From Limnomonas spitsbergensis (lineage: Eukaryota; Chlorophyta; Chlorophyceae; Chlamydomonadales): a stretch of DNA of 64,000 nucleotides. The stretch is taken from positions 709,001 to 773,000 of the forward strand of contig JAYJMM010000062.1 in the NCBI GenBank assembly GCA_037349105.1, given 5' to 3'. Below, piece after piece: positions 47,199 to 59,409 of this stretch (the stretch's first letter is position 1; each line of letters begins with the position of its first letter). The position numbers and the translations under genes are program-made. The notes below the pieces were generated by a model. It had not been told where the DNA came from. It did no database searches and saw nothing but the letters and a program-made list of their open reading frames with translations.

Positions 47199-50100
47199 AT
47201 GCACCGGGAGATATGCCACAACTTTCTTCGCGGTCAATGCCGTTTCGGTGCATCCTGCCGTTTCCTCCACTCCGCTGCTGCCAATGCCTCGTCGTCCACC
47301 GGGCAGCAACCGTACGGCAACTCTTCTGCCGGAGGCAATGGCATTGATCGCGATAGCGGCGTCCAGGGCCACCAAACTGGATTGCCGTATCAGCCAGGCT
47401 ATCAGCAACAGCAACACAGGCAGCCACAGCAGCAGCAGCAGCAGCAACAACAACAGCAACAACAACAGCAGCAGCACCCACAGCGAGCTGGTGGAGCGCC
47501 ACAGCAACGAAACATGAATCTGCACCACGGAGGTGGAGTCATGATCACTGTGTGAAGGGCCATGCACCATGCACCATGCAGCATGCAGCATGCATAAAAC
47601 ACCATATACAGTGCACCCTCGCCATGCACGACGCTCGGTGCATTGAGAATGAAGTACCACACATTAAGGATCTTTAAATACGTTGTTGAGATTGCAGCGA
47701 TGACAATCAGCCTTAGGCCAAGATGTCACCAAGACTGGGGAATACAAACCAAATTGGCGATTAACGAGGGTTTCTCTAGTACGAGCTGTATGCCTTATTT
47801 TATCTCTTTTGTGTCCAGTAGCACATGGCTCTGTTGTACCTCAGTTGCAACAGGGCCATCAGCTTTGTCCTTGCTTTGGGCTAATTCGGAGACCTGATAT
47901 ATGTGTTTTATATTAAAACGTGCCCATAGGCTTGCAGGCTGTCTCTATACTGGGTTATCTAGGGGCTGCCAAATAACTTACCCTGGTATTGTGCGCAGTG
48001 AAGGTGCATGCATTGGGGCCAGTTAGGTTTTGACTGCACCGTACTTCCGTATTGTACCAGCCAACCTTGCCTGGGGGGCATGTGAGGTTATATAGGAAAC
48101 AGCGGCATGAGCTTTAGGGCCTGGTCCGCGCTGCTTGCCATTTAATTATCTGCCGCAACAGGTTCTGCAACAAGTTCTGTTAACAGGTTATGTTAATGCA
48201 CTCGTTTTTAGTACCAGCTCAGTGTTGGCTTAGGAGGTCTAGGCTGCATAAACCCTTTACCTTGAACCCTGAATGCTCATCTTTATATACCAGCAGTGCT
48301 TTGGTCATAAGGCAGGGGTAGGGACGCAGAGCTACAAAGGGACTACAACCTTAACCCTAGACCCTAAACCGTGAACGGTAAATTCCTAACCCTGACTTCT
48401 GACCTTGAAATGCCCCTCCTTGCCTCCTGTCGTCCTCTGCAGGCAGTGGTGGCAACGCGGAGCCTCAGCTTTCGGAGCGGATGTGGTGGCGGGCGCTGCA
48501 CCCTCCACACCACAAAAAGGTGAGCAGTGTGCAAGAGCATTCCTATCCTACTAAATTAGGCATGAGGCAGCCCCGAGAGGTTTCAAATGTCGGAAAACAA
48601 AAGGGAGGGGGGGTACATATACAGTATGTGATGGTAGATACAGCACTCCGCAGGATGTACTGAGTATGTCACAAACTGCTGATATTAGTGCGCTTGAGCT
48701 GCATTGATGGCCGTGATGGCCTGTTGCAACAAGCCCTGCTGCTCTGGCCAGCGGCTGTAGGCTGGTCCAGGATTGGTCCCCCTCTGCCCAATGGTGGCTG
48801 CCTGGCGGCCTGCAAATGGTGCTTAAGTGCACACTTGAAAGAACTCTTAGCCACTAAAATGAATGATTAAAATACGGTAGCCTGTGTCAGGAATGTACTG
48901 AAAAGGATGAGGTGCAGGGCGGACATGAGCACGGGCTCAAGCACCCTCTCACGACTCCTGAATCAGCAATCACCCCTGATCAACCAACATCCGACACTCC
49001 CCATCCACCGCATGGCCACCCGCCCATCCGCCACACGCCTTATGCCAACCGCCACTGACCGTGCCCAACACATGTGGGGGCATGGGGAGGCACACAGACA
49101 CTAGCATGGGCATTGCGGGCACTTGCATGGACAGCTTGGGCATCAAAAACCATGCAGCATGCAGTCATGCACCACGTACCATACAATATGCACCATGCAC
49201 CATGCACCTTGGCGTACCGTACATTAAGAATACCTTCCCGCAAAAATAAAGTGTGCGCGGGGCGTGCGATAGGCCGCATGGATTATTAACCAAGTATATT
49301 GGGAGGGGGGGGGTACCGATTACCGACACTGGGTGGAATCGGGAGGGGGGGGTACCGATTACCGACACTGGGTGGAATCGGGAGGGGGGGATACCGATTA
49401 CCGACACTGGGTGGAATCGGGAGGGGGGGGATACCGATTACCCACACTGGGTGGAATCGGGAGGGGGGGATACCGATTACCGACACTGGGTGGAATCGGG
49501 AGGGGGGGATACCGATTACCGACACTGGGTGGAATCGGGAGGGGGGGATACCGATTACCGACACTGGGTGGAATCGGGAGGGGGGGGGGTACCGATTACC
49601 GACACTGGGTGGAATCGGGAGGGGGGGGGTACCGATTACCGACACTGGGTGGAATCGGGAGGGGGGGATACCGATTACCGACACTGGGTGGAATCGGGAG
49701 GGGGGGGATACCGATTACCGACACTGGGTGGAATCGATTAGACTGGATTGGAATCAGTTGGAGTGAATCGGAAGCTGGTAGTGCGTGGACGATCAAAAAC
49801 AACAAATTCGGTCCTGCGGGGCTTGATAAAAAATGAAAGATCCGGGGGTTTTCATTAACTTGTGTCCTTGTCCTCCTGTGCTGTAGGGGTGCAGGTAGGC
49901 TATCATAATCTACTAAATACACATTTACTTATGCGTCATTGATGATTGACATTGTACTCATGCACTCATGCAGGTCCCTGGGGCTAAACACAGACACAAG
50001 TCCTCATTATGGCTTGTGTGGTATTGTCTTGGTCTCCCGCGCTAGTGCCTTATTAGTTCATCCGCCTGGCCCTTTCAGAAGAAAAATAAGCAGCATGAAC

Positions 50101-53100
50101 ATCATGTAGCACACGCACCATGGTCGTCTATGTACACCACCCACATGCCATGCCTGCAGGGTCCTGGGGTGATGCATGGTCATCAGCACCAACAGGGGCA
50201 TCATGGACACCTGCCCGGACAACATGGACATCAAGGGCTGAGGGGACACACCTCTGTGCAGCCAGCGGGTGCAGAGGGCGACAATTCTGCAGACCGACCC
50301 TTCCGCATCATGTCCTACAACGTGCTGGCGGAAGCGTACGTGAGTGAGGCTTGAACCCGATTCGTGAATCCTAAAAGTCAGCGATTTGAACCTACAAGCT
50401 GAGTCTTGAACCCGAATGTGACACGTTTGGCAAGTGATGTTCTCTGGCACCCTTCACCAGCACATGCACTTGGCTATGTCGTCACCCACTGCTCGGCCCA
50501 GCCGGCCTGCTGGCCCCTTCCCTGGGCCTTTCAACTGACACCTTTGGTTCCCAGTAGCAATTCAGGTCTCTACCACGAGGTGCCCTGTCCCCTTGACCCT
50601 CACACTATAATGGAGCCAGGCTATTTACATTATGTATGGTTTCAGGGCACAGAACTTTTACTCATACTACCTGCACTTATCCACGAAATGTATTATCTAT
50701 ATTGGTACATGGCCACACCAGGATATATTAGAATCCTTCAGCTAAACTCAGGTGCATCAGGCCCCTCTGCCAGGGTGGCCGGTTGCAAGGAGCCTTACTT
50801 CTAGGGCATCCGGCCTTAGGCTGCTTCAGGTTTGGCCTCAATTGGTCCAGTGGCCGATCCTCTCGCACACATCATATTCATGACACACTTCAGGCACTCG
50901 GCTACGACACACTCCTGTATCCTGCAAGGCCAGCCGGGTGCCTGCCTTGGGTGTATTGCATCACCCTTTCACCCCCCTCTCACACATCACGCTTTTACAC
51001 TTCATACACCCAGTTACGCTGCATAAGCGTACCGTTCGACCCCGGTGCACCTGGTGTCTCCTTGGGATGCACCAAATCACACCTCCCACACCTTCACACA
51101 TATGACAAAGCAGGCACGTATGTGCGCCACATAACTCTATCCTGTAATGCTGGTGTGGTGCCTGACCTGGACACACCGCTTGCCTCTGATGGTGTGTGTG
51201 GGGGGGTCCCACCCTCTGTTAGATGGTAGTTCACACCTATCCTCTCACACACATCGCACATGTTACCCTTCAGGCCCTCGTCTACGCCTCCTCACTCTAT
51301 CCTGCCACCCCTGAGTGGTGTCTCCCCTGGACGCACCGCCTGCCGCTGATGATGCGGGAGATATCACACTGGTTGCCAGACGTGGTCTGCATGCAAGAGG
51401 TGGACATGTATGAACAGCTGGAGCAGTACATGGGCAGCATGGGGTAAGTGTGGACCCTGTGTGGGAGAAGTGTGGAGGTGTGGGAGCGGGGAAGATGCAT
51501 TGTGGAACAGAGATCTGTGGTGCGGATTCTTGTTTTCTCGCTGTACATGCCAGGTGTGTTGTGCATGCATGAGATTGTGTATGTGTGAACACATTGGCTG
51601 GTACGTGAACAGCTTGGTGTGGAAGGGGGAGTCGATTGTGGTGTGGATCATGTCCACTGCTAATGCGGTCGCCAGCTTCAGCCCACAATGCATGCAGTGT
51701 CCCGCCTGCTTTCCCAAGCTTTCCCCCCTTCTTTTATTTTGATCTGCGTCGAGGCGTGTGAGCCGTGGATGTGATCTGGACAGCTGGCCTTGCCGCGTTC
51801 TGGCAGCGCTTGTAACTTCTAGCTTCCGCCCACCTTCCGTGCAGATTCTCACCAGTTCCCCCTGCCCCCTCGTGTCCTCCTCAGCTACAAGGGAGCCTAT
51901 GTTCAGCGGACTGGGGACAGGACCGATGGTTGCGCCACCTTCTGGCAGCCGCATCGCTTCCGTGCTCTGGACGTAACGCCGATCACGATGAAGGATCACA
52001 ACCTGAAAGTGGGTGGAGGGGAGACAGTCACAGCAACGGTGAATGATCTGCGTACCTCCAGCAAACCCTTGAATTTTAACCCCATGTTTTGTAACCTCTC
52101 TGCTTTGTAATCCCTAGATTTGTAACCCCTTGTATTGTAACCCCTTGGTCATTGCCTCTGCTATGTAACTCCCAATTTCCTGCTCCTGATGGTTTGATAA
52201 CCCAGGACAACGTCGCGCTGTTGGTCGTATTAGAGCAGCTGGCAGGCGGGCAACAACAGCAACAACAACAGCAACACCAGCAGCAGGGACACCGGGGGAG
52301 CAAACGCGACCTGCATGGCAGTGGCAACGGGAACGCTCGTGCAGCCGACGCTACCCTGTTGCAGAATGCCTCTAAGGTCCCTGGGGCAGGCTCGTCTGCC
52401 TCACCCTCTGAGCCCGCCTCCTCGTCGTCTCTGCTGCTGGTGGCCAACACTCATGTGCTGTTCAACCCCAACAGGGGAGACATTAAGCTGGGTCAGATCA
52501 AAGTGATCGTGGACAGGTGAATAAAAGCTGAATCGATTTAATACAGGGCATGAATCAAATAATCAAACATTCATACGTTGCGACGATTTAGAAAGGACAG
52601 CTCAAAGTGATTGTGTACATCTTAATCAATGCCTTTCTCTTGACCCCTCATCACGGCAGTTGATATATTCTGGCCTTCTGCTCGATTTATGCTAGCCACT
52701 TCCATGATGACAGCACCCCTATTCCTTACCGCCACCTCTCTCCCCTCACCCCATACCCCCTATCCTCCCTCCTCCCCCTATTCTCCTTCATACCCCTCAT
52801 AACTCCTTACCCACCACACACCATGCACTCATCACTCCTCCCACCTGATTCAAACTTTACGTCCACCTTTGTCTAAACTCCCCCCTCCCCCTCCTCTGAC
52901 ACCTTACCTATCCCTGCCCCCCGTTCCCCGCCCCTCCCTCCGCACTCGAACTTCTGGTCTCACTCTCTCCTCTGCCTCTCCCCCCCTTCCTTCCCCTCTT
53001 CGCCCTCCCCCCTGCCACCCATCCCTACTGTCACGCCTGTCCCCCCTCCCTTCAACTCTACCTCCTCTTCCTCTTGCCCCCCTACCATTCAGTCCCCTCA

Positions 53101-56035
53101 AACACTCACCTCACCTTCCCCCCCACACCCTGACCCTTCCCCACACCACTCACCTCCCACACTCACCCATCATTGTTTAACTTTGAGCACGCCAGACCAC
53201 TTTTGGAGCGGGACCGGCGGATAGCCACCCATCCGCCTGTTCGAACCACATATTGATCCACACCATGGCTGGTGGTCTGATCAGCAGGGCTTGCTGCACC
53301 AGGCTCGTACGGCCTAGGGCCTTATGTAGCTGTATCGTACCTGAAGCAGGCTGGAATGAACATTGCCCTCCACGTCCCCCTTCCCATGCTGACCCCTAAA
53401 CCCTAAACCCTTCACATGCGTTAGGGTGCACCTGGAAGCAGAGGATGCCGCCAGCAAGACTGGGAAGCAGGTAATAGAAAGGGTGGGGGTATGAGTGTAG
53501 CACGGGTGTAGTACATGCATGACATGTACTGCATGTACCGCATATCAGCCTGATGATCGTGGTTGACTTAAGTGCGGTCCTTTGTTGTGCTTTTAATAGG
53601 GAACTGCCTGTCTTCAACTTGTACCGTGTTTTCCGCAGGTGGGCGTGATCTTCATGGGGGACTTCAATGCGTCCCCCGGCAGTGCGCTGTACGACTTTCT
53701 CGACCATGGCCACCTCCCTTTCGGGGCCCGGGAGCGCAGGCAGCTGTCAGGTGGGTGGTAGCTGATATGAAGCTGTATGTTTAGGGGAAGCTGATTGGAA
53801 ACTGGCATGTAGGTAGAGCTATACTCGTGTCTCCGCCAAGATCATGCACCCTTTGAGTCCAGGGAGCACATGCAGCAATCAGGTGGGTGGTAGCTGATGG
53901 GAAGCTGCCTGATTAGCAGATGCTGATTAGAAGCTGGCATGTAGGTATTAACTACATAAATTGCTAAGATGTCTTCTGCTGATAAGCTTTTAGGTGTATG
54001 GTAGCTGATGTGAAGCTGCCAGGAGGGTGGTAGCTGATTTGAATCGGCCTGACAGGCAGTAGAAGCTTGGAAGGTGTCACGTGGATGGCAGGCCCCCCTC
54101 CTTCCCTCCTCCGATTGATCCCTTGGTCTTGGTTCATTCTCAACTACTATTTATATGTTTTGTGATCAGCCACAACTCACCTACGTGACGGCCTGATGCA
54201 GAAAGTTCTTGTTGGGCCGTTGGCCACAAACCAGTCGTGTGTGTTTTCATATCAGCTCACCGGTGGCTCTGCCTGCCTTCCTGCCAGCCAACAGAGGCCT
54301 GCTGCGCACCATATATATATTTTCCCAATTTCAGCCCCCTTGATTCACTTTCGGCTCCTTCAGGCCAAAGGGAGGACTAGGGAGATTTATGTCCAGCATG
54401 AATGCTCTCGTTCTTATATGAATGCCTTCAGGTCAGATGGAAGGCTACGGCTATCGGCAGTACCTTCATGACCTGCGGCGCGGCGCAGCTGCTCTGACAC
54501 CCTTTGTCCGAGGCCCGCGCCCAGCCCGCCCAGCAACAGCAGCAACAGCAGCATCAAAGGAAGCCACGACAACAGCAGCAGCAGCAGGAACAACAGCAGC
54601 AGGGTCAGGGACAGCAGCAGCAGCAACAACAGAAGCAGCGGTTCCTCCCTCCCTTATGCCTCCTATCAGTGGCTACCGTCCCCTGCAGAGCTGGTCCGGC
54701 CCGTACCCTGCTGATGCCTACCATCCCTGGGCTATCACCCCACACCCTGGAGCAGGCGGGACACACACGACACCCCCAGACAGCCGGAACGCAGTGGCAG
54801 CGGCGGCGGTGGCGGCGGCAATGGCGGTGGTGGCCGCCCCTGCCACTGCAGACTCGAGCACCGCAGCAGCAGCAACAGTAGACATAGCAGCGGCGGCGGC
54901 AGCGGCCGCAGCTGCTGCCGCTGCGGCAACAGCTAGTCTTCAGGCCGGGTCTCCTATGGACGTTGACGCTATGAGAAGTCCCGCTCCAAGTCAGCCACCA
55001 CAGCAGCAGCTGAAGGACTGGAATGTAGGCAGTAGCGCCGCTGGTGGTAGCAGCAGCCAACAGGGCGTGGTCGCCGACCCCATCGGCAGCCGACGCGAGG
55101 TCAGTGGATTTCAGGCCTCCTCTCCTTCTGGGCGGCGCTCGGCGCAGAAGTCAACCGTCCATGCTAGCTCTGCACTGGGCCGGCTGGGGTGGGACAGCGA
55201 GGCGCTTGAGGCAGTGCTGGGGAGCAAGGAGGCGGCAGTGAGGGTGGCGGAAGAGTCGGTCGCTGAGGAGAGAAGCATCCTGCGGCAGCTGAAGGAGCAG
55301 AGGGGGCAGCAGCAGCAGGGGCAGGAACAGAGGGGACTGCAGCAGCAGCAGCAGCAGCAGGGGCAGGAACAGAGGGGACTGCAGCAGCAGCAGCAGCAGC
55401 AGGGGCAGGAACAGAGGGGACTGCAGCAGCAGCAGCAGCAGGGGCAGGGGCAGGGGCAGCAGCAGGGGCAGGGGGGGAGGACTGTTTCCTGCTCTCATGG
55501 TCTAGGCCTCAGCAGCGCTTACCACGATGTCTTGGGCTGTGAGCTGGCTTACACCACCTGTCATACGCGGTACATCGGCACAGTGGATTATATGTGGTAC
55601 ACGCCGCAGGTACTGCCTGCGGGAAGGGCTGGTCGCGGAGGGGCGGATCTAAATGTAGATCCGTCGGTGCTCAGATCTGTTGGATCCATGGGTCGTGACG
55701 AAGGAGGGCCGAAGTCGAGATCTAGCGGGGATGGGGGCGGGGCTGCTGGTGGTGGCTGGTTATCCGACCTGCAGACGCAGCAGCAACAGCAGCGGGGTGG
55801 CAGCGGGCCGTCGGGGCGAGCAGGCGGGCGGGGAGGGTGGCGGGGTAGCGAGCCGCCAGCTGGCGCTTCCTCTGGCGGCGCAAAGGGCAGTATGAAGCGG
55901 TTGCGGGGCCTGAGGCCTTTGCAGGCGCTGCTGCCGCCAGATGCGCGGCTGTTTCCGCGCGGCATGCCCAGCCCCACGTGGCCCTCGGACCATGTGTCGC
56001 TGGTGTGTGACTTTCAGTTCTTTGACAAGGAGTAG
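47199..56035 (+). CDS. CCCH zinc finger - CCR4/Angel-type deadenylase fusion
   Basis: Nine phase-consistent exons, 47199-47532, 48443-48519, 50160-50339, 51274-51443, 51885-52008, 52206-52516, 53425-53470, 53639-53750 and 54432-56035, encode 985 residues. A CCCH finger (CHNFLRGQCRFGASCRFLH, C-x7-C-x5-C-x3-H) sits at residues ~6-24, then a Gln run. The exonuclease-endonuclease-phosphatase domain follows: FRIMSYNVLAEAY (Asn), PDVVCMQEVD (catalytic Glu), YKGAYVQRTGDRTDGCATFW, VANTHVLFNPNRGDIKLGQI, VIFMGDFNASPGS (Asp, Asn), CHTRYIGTVDYMWYTP and PSDHVSLVCDF (catalytic His). All catalytic residues are present. A ~330-residue Ala/Gln-rich insertion separates the MGDFN and TVDYMWY blocks, and a ~110-residue Gly/Ser insertion precedes the final SDH. 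Sequence order fits plant CCR4 homologues 3-6/Angel, magnesium-dependent 3'-5' poly(A) nucleases. The finger may select mRNAs. Confidence 0.88.
48745..48830. repeat. Dispersed repeat family A copy in a CCR4-like intron
   Basis: GGCTGGTCCAGGATTGGTCC followed by CCAATGGTGGCTGCCTGGCG and GCCTGCAAATGGTGC matches the other family A copies. Confidence 0.55.
49297..49735. repeat. 39-bp G-rich minisatellite in intron 2 of the CCR4-like gene
   Basis: Eleven tandem units of about 39 bp with ACCGATTACCGACACTGGGT, GGAATCGGGA and a G7-G10 run. It is open in all three forward frames, a property of the repeat. The sense strand is G-rich. Confidence 0.95.
50465..51195 (+). repeat. Four decayed copies of the CCR4-like exon 4 start in intron 3
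   Basis: Exon 4 starts CAG|GCCCTCGTCTACGCCTCC at 51271 and encodes ALVYASSLYPATPEWCLPW. Upstream relics encode similar text: about 50465-50530 (ALGYVVTHCSAQPACWPLPW), 50892-50965 (ALGYDTLLYPARPAGCLPW, open and with a CAG before it), 51010-51080 (CISVPFDPGAPGVSLGC) and 51130-51195 (DNA matching TATCCTG...CCTGGACACACCGCTTGCCTCTGATG-like bases). The 50892 copy could still be spliced. Confidence 0.8.
52589..52622 (+). repeat. Decayed copy of the CCR4-like exon 6 donor edge
   Basis: The exon 6 end (GGTCAGATCAAAGTGATCGT, then GGACAGGTG, 52491-52519) is mirrored as GGACAGCTCAAAGTGATTGT, then GTACATC, about 100 bp into intron 6. Confidence 0.8.
53745..54060 (+). repeat. Tandem copies of the CCR4-like exon 8 donor edge
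   Basis: The exon 8 end with donor and following bases (CAGCTGTCAGGTGGGTGGTA then AGCTGATATGAAGCTG) recur at about 53874 (CAGCAATCAGGTGGGTGGTA) and 53988 (TTTTAGGTGTATGGTAGCTG), with GGCATGTAGGTA spacers. The spacing is about 130 bp and about 115 bp. The 53874 copy keeps the donor. Confidence 0.85.
54540..55480 (+). repeat. Gln/Ala codon repeats and a 54-60 bp coding tandem repeat
   Basis: The large exon 9 holds CAG/GCA runs. At 55300-55480 there is a tandem unit with GGGGCAGGAACAGAGGGGAC followed by CAG runs, encoding GQEQRGLQQQQ about four times. The block separates two parts of the deadenylase fold and should be a disordered loop. Confidence 0.9.
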
Positions 56036-59000
56036 CCACTACGAGATAAGGAGTTGTCGCGCTTGGATACATAGCAGAGTAAACTATATTGGAAGACATG
56101 GCTTGCCAAGTCAGCCTTGCATCTTTCCTCTTGTCATGGTCATGTCAGCAACTAGAGCCAGGGGATAGTAGCGCAGCTCTCCATGCCACACCTGCACCAA
56201 TGCAGCCAGTTGCTAGGGCCAGGAACTGATATTGCTATGTAGAGGAGAAGACGTGGGCAGTGTCAACCTGCATATTTCCCTGCACGGTGGGGATGGACAG
56301 GGTTGTTCATGATTTCATTTGTTTGCAGCTTGCTACTCTGCGTGGTTGCTTGCCTGGGGATGGTGATTTGATGTTTGGATTTTAGCATGGAGAAGGTCTA
56401 TGGGGACCTCCGGGGCCTGGCTGATTTCTATTCTTTTATGTCCAAGGGGTTTGCAATCACCAGTCCCATGTGCCCTCTAGGTATCCAATGGACTGGTAAA
56501 ATCGGGAATTTGAAGTGCAAATCAAGGTAGATCCATACTTGCATGCTTAACCGGTACATCCTCCGTCACATGCCTGAATGCATGAGACCACCAGGTCCCT
56601 AAGCCGGTTGATAGGCGTCGTGCCTTGCATCAATCGTGATGATCCGCTGCAATGTAAAGTATGATGTATTGATGTTGGCCTGGCGTTTGTTGGATATGTT
56701 ATTACGGTGCGTGCATGCCGTAAGGGAAACTGACAGTCTGGGTGAATTTCTTGTGAAGACTAAGCAGGGGGGGAACCTCGTGTTTGGATGCCTATTAGTG
56801 GTGTCATGGTGTAATGCAGCCCAGCTGACGGCACACATTGCAAAGGAGCTTTTCCACGTGGCTGGGCCTTTTGAATTTTTAAACTTCACTTGAAATTTTG
56901 AGGTGTGGGGGGGGTCCGATCGGGGGTGCGAGGTACACCAAGACTTGTTCCGGAGCCGGGCCTTCCCCAACCTGCGGTACTCCGATTTCCCAAAGTTTTA
57001 CAATAGTATCAAAAGCTCAACTCTGCCACTGCAGCTGGCGGCGGGTGGCTCTATTGGTGCTGCCACTACAGCTGGCACTGCTGCAGGTTGCAAATGGGGT
57101 AGCGTGAGAGGCAGTTAACTCTTCCTCGACGATGGCAGCATCAGGCTCAGCTGACCTGATGTTTGGGGTAGTATTGGAGAGCCTTGGCATCTTCTCAGTC
57201 GTAGCCACAGGGTCTGCTGACCTGCTAGCTAGAGCAGCTTCAAATACCGTTGTCCATGACCTGGGAAGAGATAGTGGGGGAAGGCTATGTCCCCTAGGGG
57301 CCTGGCGGTTGAGTAAGCAAAGGAAACACTGCAACTATACTCTACCTGAAGGCCAGCCCCAACAAACTGTTTACAAACCCCAAACATACAGCAATGCAAT
57401 ACCCAACTTCACCCCTGCACCTGAGCACCTGACACCTGGGGGCCTTGAGGACACCGCACACTGAACTCCCACTTGCTGCCGGTCTATGAAATTAAAGAAA
57501 ATATGCACCCTAAAAACTGTGTGACCCCGAACCTGTCTCAAACGTGATTTAAATTTAACTAACACGCGTGAGCCCATTACTTTCTCGTGCAGAGGACGGG
57601 CAAATTACAAAATTGGGGCTGTATGTCCCCCCCACCCCACACAAAGCAGACAGTGAAGAAAAAATTGTGGAGTTTTTCAGTCTAACAGAGCATCACAGTT
57701 GATGCGCGGGACATGTGCCCGTATACCAGTACAGGCACTGAAAACGCTTGGACAGCGAGCGAAAACCAGTGAAAACCAGTAGTCTGGCCAGCCTAAGAAT
57801 TGAGTTCAGACGTTACTGTTGAGGTCACCAGTGTCATACTGCATCTATAGGGCATCGTTGTCGGTGATGTCACCGCATGGCCACACTCCTACACATCCAC
57901 CCTCGAAATGGCTGGGCAGTCACAACTGGGAGACCAGAAAAAGCTAAGGGAGCTGAAGCAAGCCAGAAAAGTAAGAAAGGTTCAAAATGCTGGGTAGAAA
58001 ACAGTGTGGTCGACGAAGGGGAAGCAGAATGAAAATGTCGCAACAGCAGATGTCAAGCATCTACTCGGGCCGCTGGCTGTGGGTCCGTTTAAGTTTGGTC
58101 CAGACTTCGCCAAATCGTCCCCGTTGTGGCTACCCAGAGGCATGTGAGAGGAGGCCTGGGGTAAACTGACATAAATACTACCCAGTAAAAGTCAGATGGG
58201 CTGTACCCTGCAAAAGGTACGTACAGCCTGCAGTATGTGTATAGGTGATTATTGTGCGTGTGGATATCTCTCCTTGCTGCTGCAAAAGCACTGCTGCTGC
58301 TCTGGGGGCCACAGAGCCTGGATATGAACATGATCTGTTCAAGATCTGAGCTCATTCCTGGGGCAGCGTCTCCTCCTTCACATGAACAGCATTTCATTAA
58401 TGTTTTGGGTGAGTGGCGGTGAACCTCATATCTCGGATCCAGATCTGGGCAGGCATGCCAATCTGATGTTGGATCTAGGACTTGAGCTTTGCATGTAAGC
58501 GCTGCCAGTGTGTGCGATGAGGGGAAATATCTAGATCCTGTTCAAGCATACGGGATCCCGAATGAAGCGCTCAAATCAGTGCCAAGAAGCCATCCTGTGT
58601 TATAGGAGTCCAGATCTTGAAAGGCTGGCTCGCAGAATCCGTCAACCATGGAGCTGTGCAAGGTGAATCGCGGCGGGCTGCGGATCTAGATCCGATCTCA
58701 CGTCTTGTTCTTGGTAGATCTCAGATATTGAATGAATCGCCCGTCGGGTCGAATAGGGTGCTCCCGTGTGCAAAGTAGGACTTTCCGCTGGCGCGCATGC
58801 TCTCCTTCCTCGCTAGAAATCCCTCTTGAGCACGCTGCCTGCAGAGTTGGGGACAAATGGACGATGAAGCTCAAGGTGGAGTGTTTAGGATTAAATATCT
58901 AGCGGGCAATCCTACCGGGTGCACTGCCTGCAGAGGCAGGGATCATCGGGCCTGGGTTGAATATTTACCAAGTTAGGGGTTGAGGTCAAAGGGTAAAGGA

Positions 59001-59409
59001 GTTTAAGAGTCCAGGGGGTCAGATCAAGTATAGGTGGTTCAGGTTCCATTTCATAATAGGGGAGGCAGGTGAATGCTGAGGGCTTCCTGTAAACCCAAAA
59101 CACTGGTTCATGATTGTATAGTAGGTTGGGTAGACTGGGCGATGACTGGGTTCGCAGTATGTCGGGAAGTCAAGGGCTGCTATGGTGTCTGGTGCATGCA
59201 CCTAAAATCAGCAGATTCGACAAGGCCAGGAAATTCAAACCAGAAAAGAAAGATGGACAAGTGCTTTAACTGCGCAAACTGTTCCTAAAGTTGACGCATT
59301 GCTAGTGCACCAACAACCCGAAACAACAAACAAAATCAGAACCCATGGACCTGTCGAACCCACCCACCCTCATCTCACCCCTGTTCACCGAGAGTGTCCC
59401 AGCTGCATT
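56036..59409. other. Intergenic region between the CCR4-like gene and the Ser/Pro-rich gene
   Basis: No gene is supported. 58430-58740 has scattered short palindromic AGATCT/GGATCTAGATCC-type motifs. The rest shows nothing recognisable. Confidence 0.5.

Noticed and set aside
49253..49836. Long open frames in all three forward frames and the reverse frame
   Set aside because: They come from the 39-bp minisatellite, which lacks stops in every frame; the region is an intron of the CCR4-like gene by phase.
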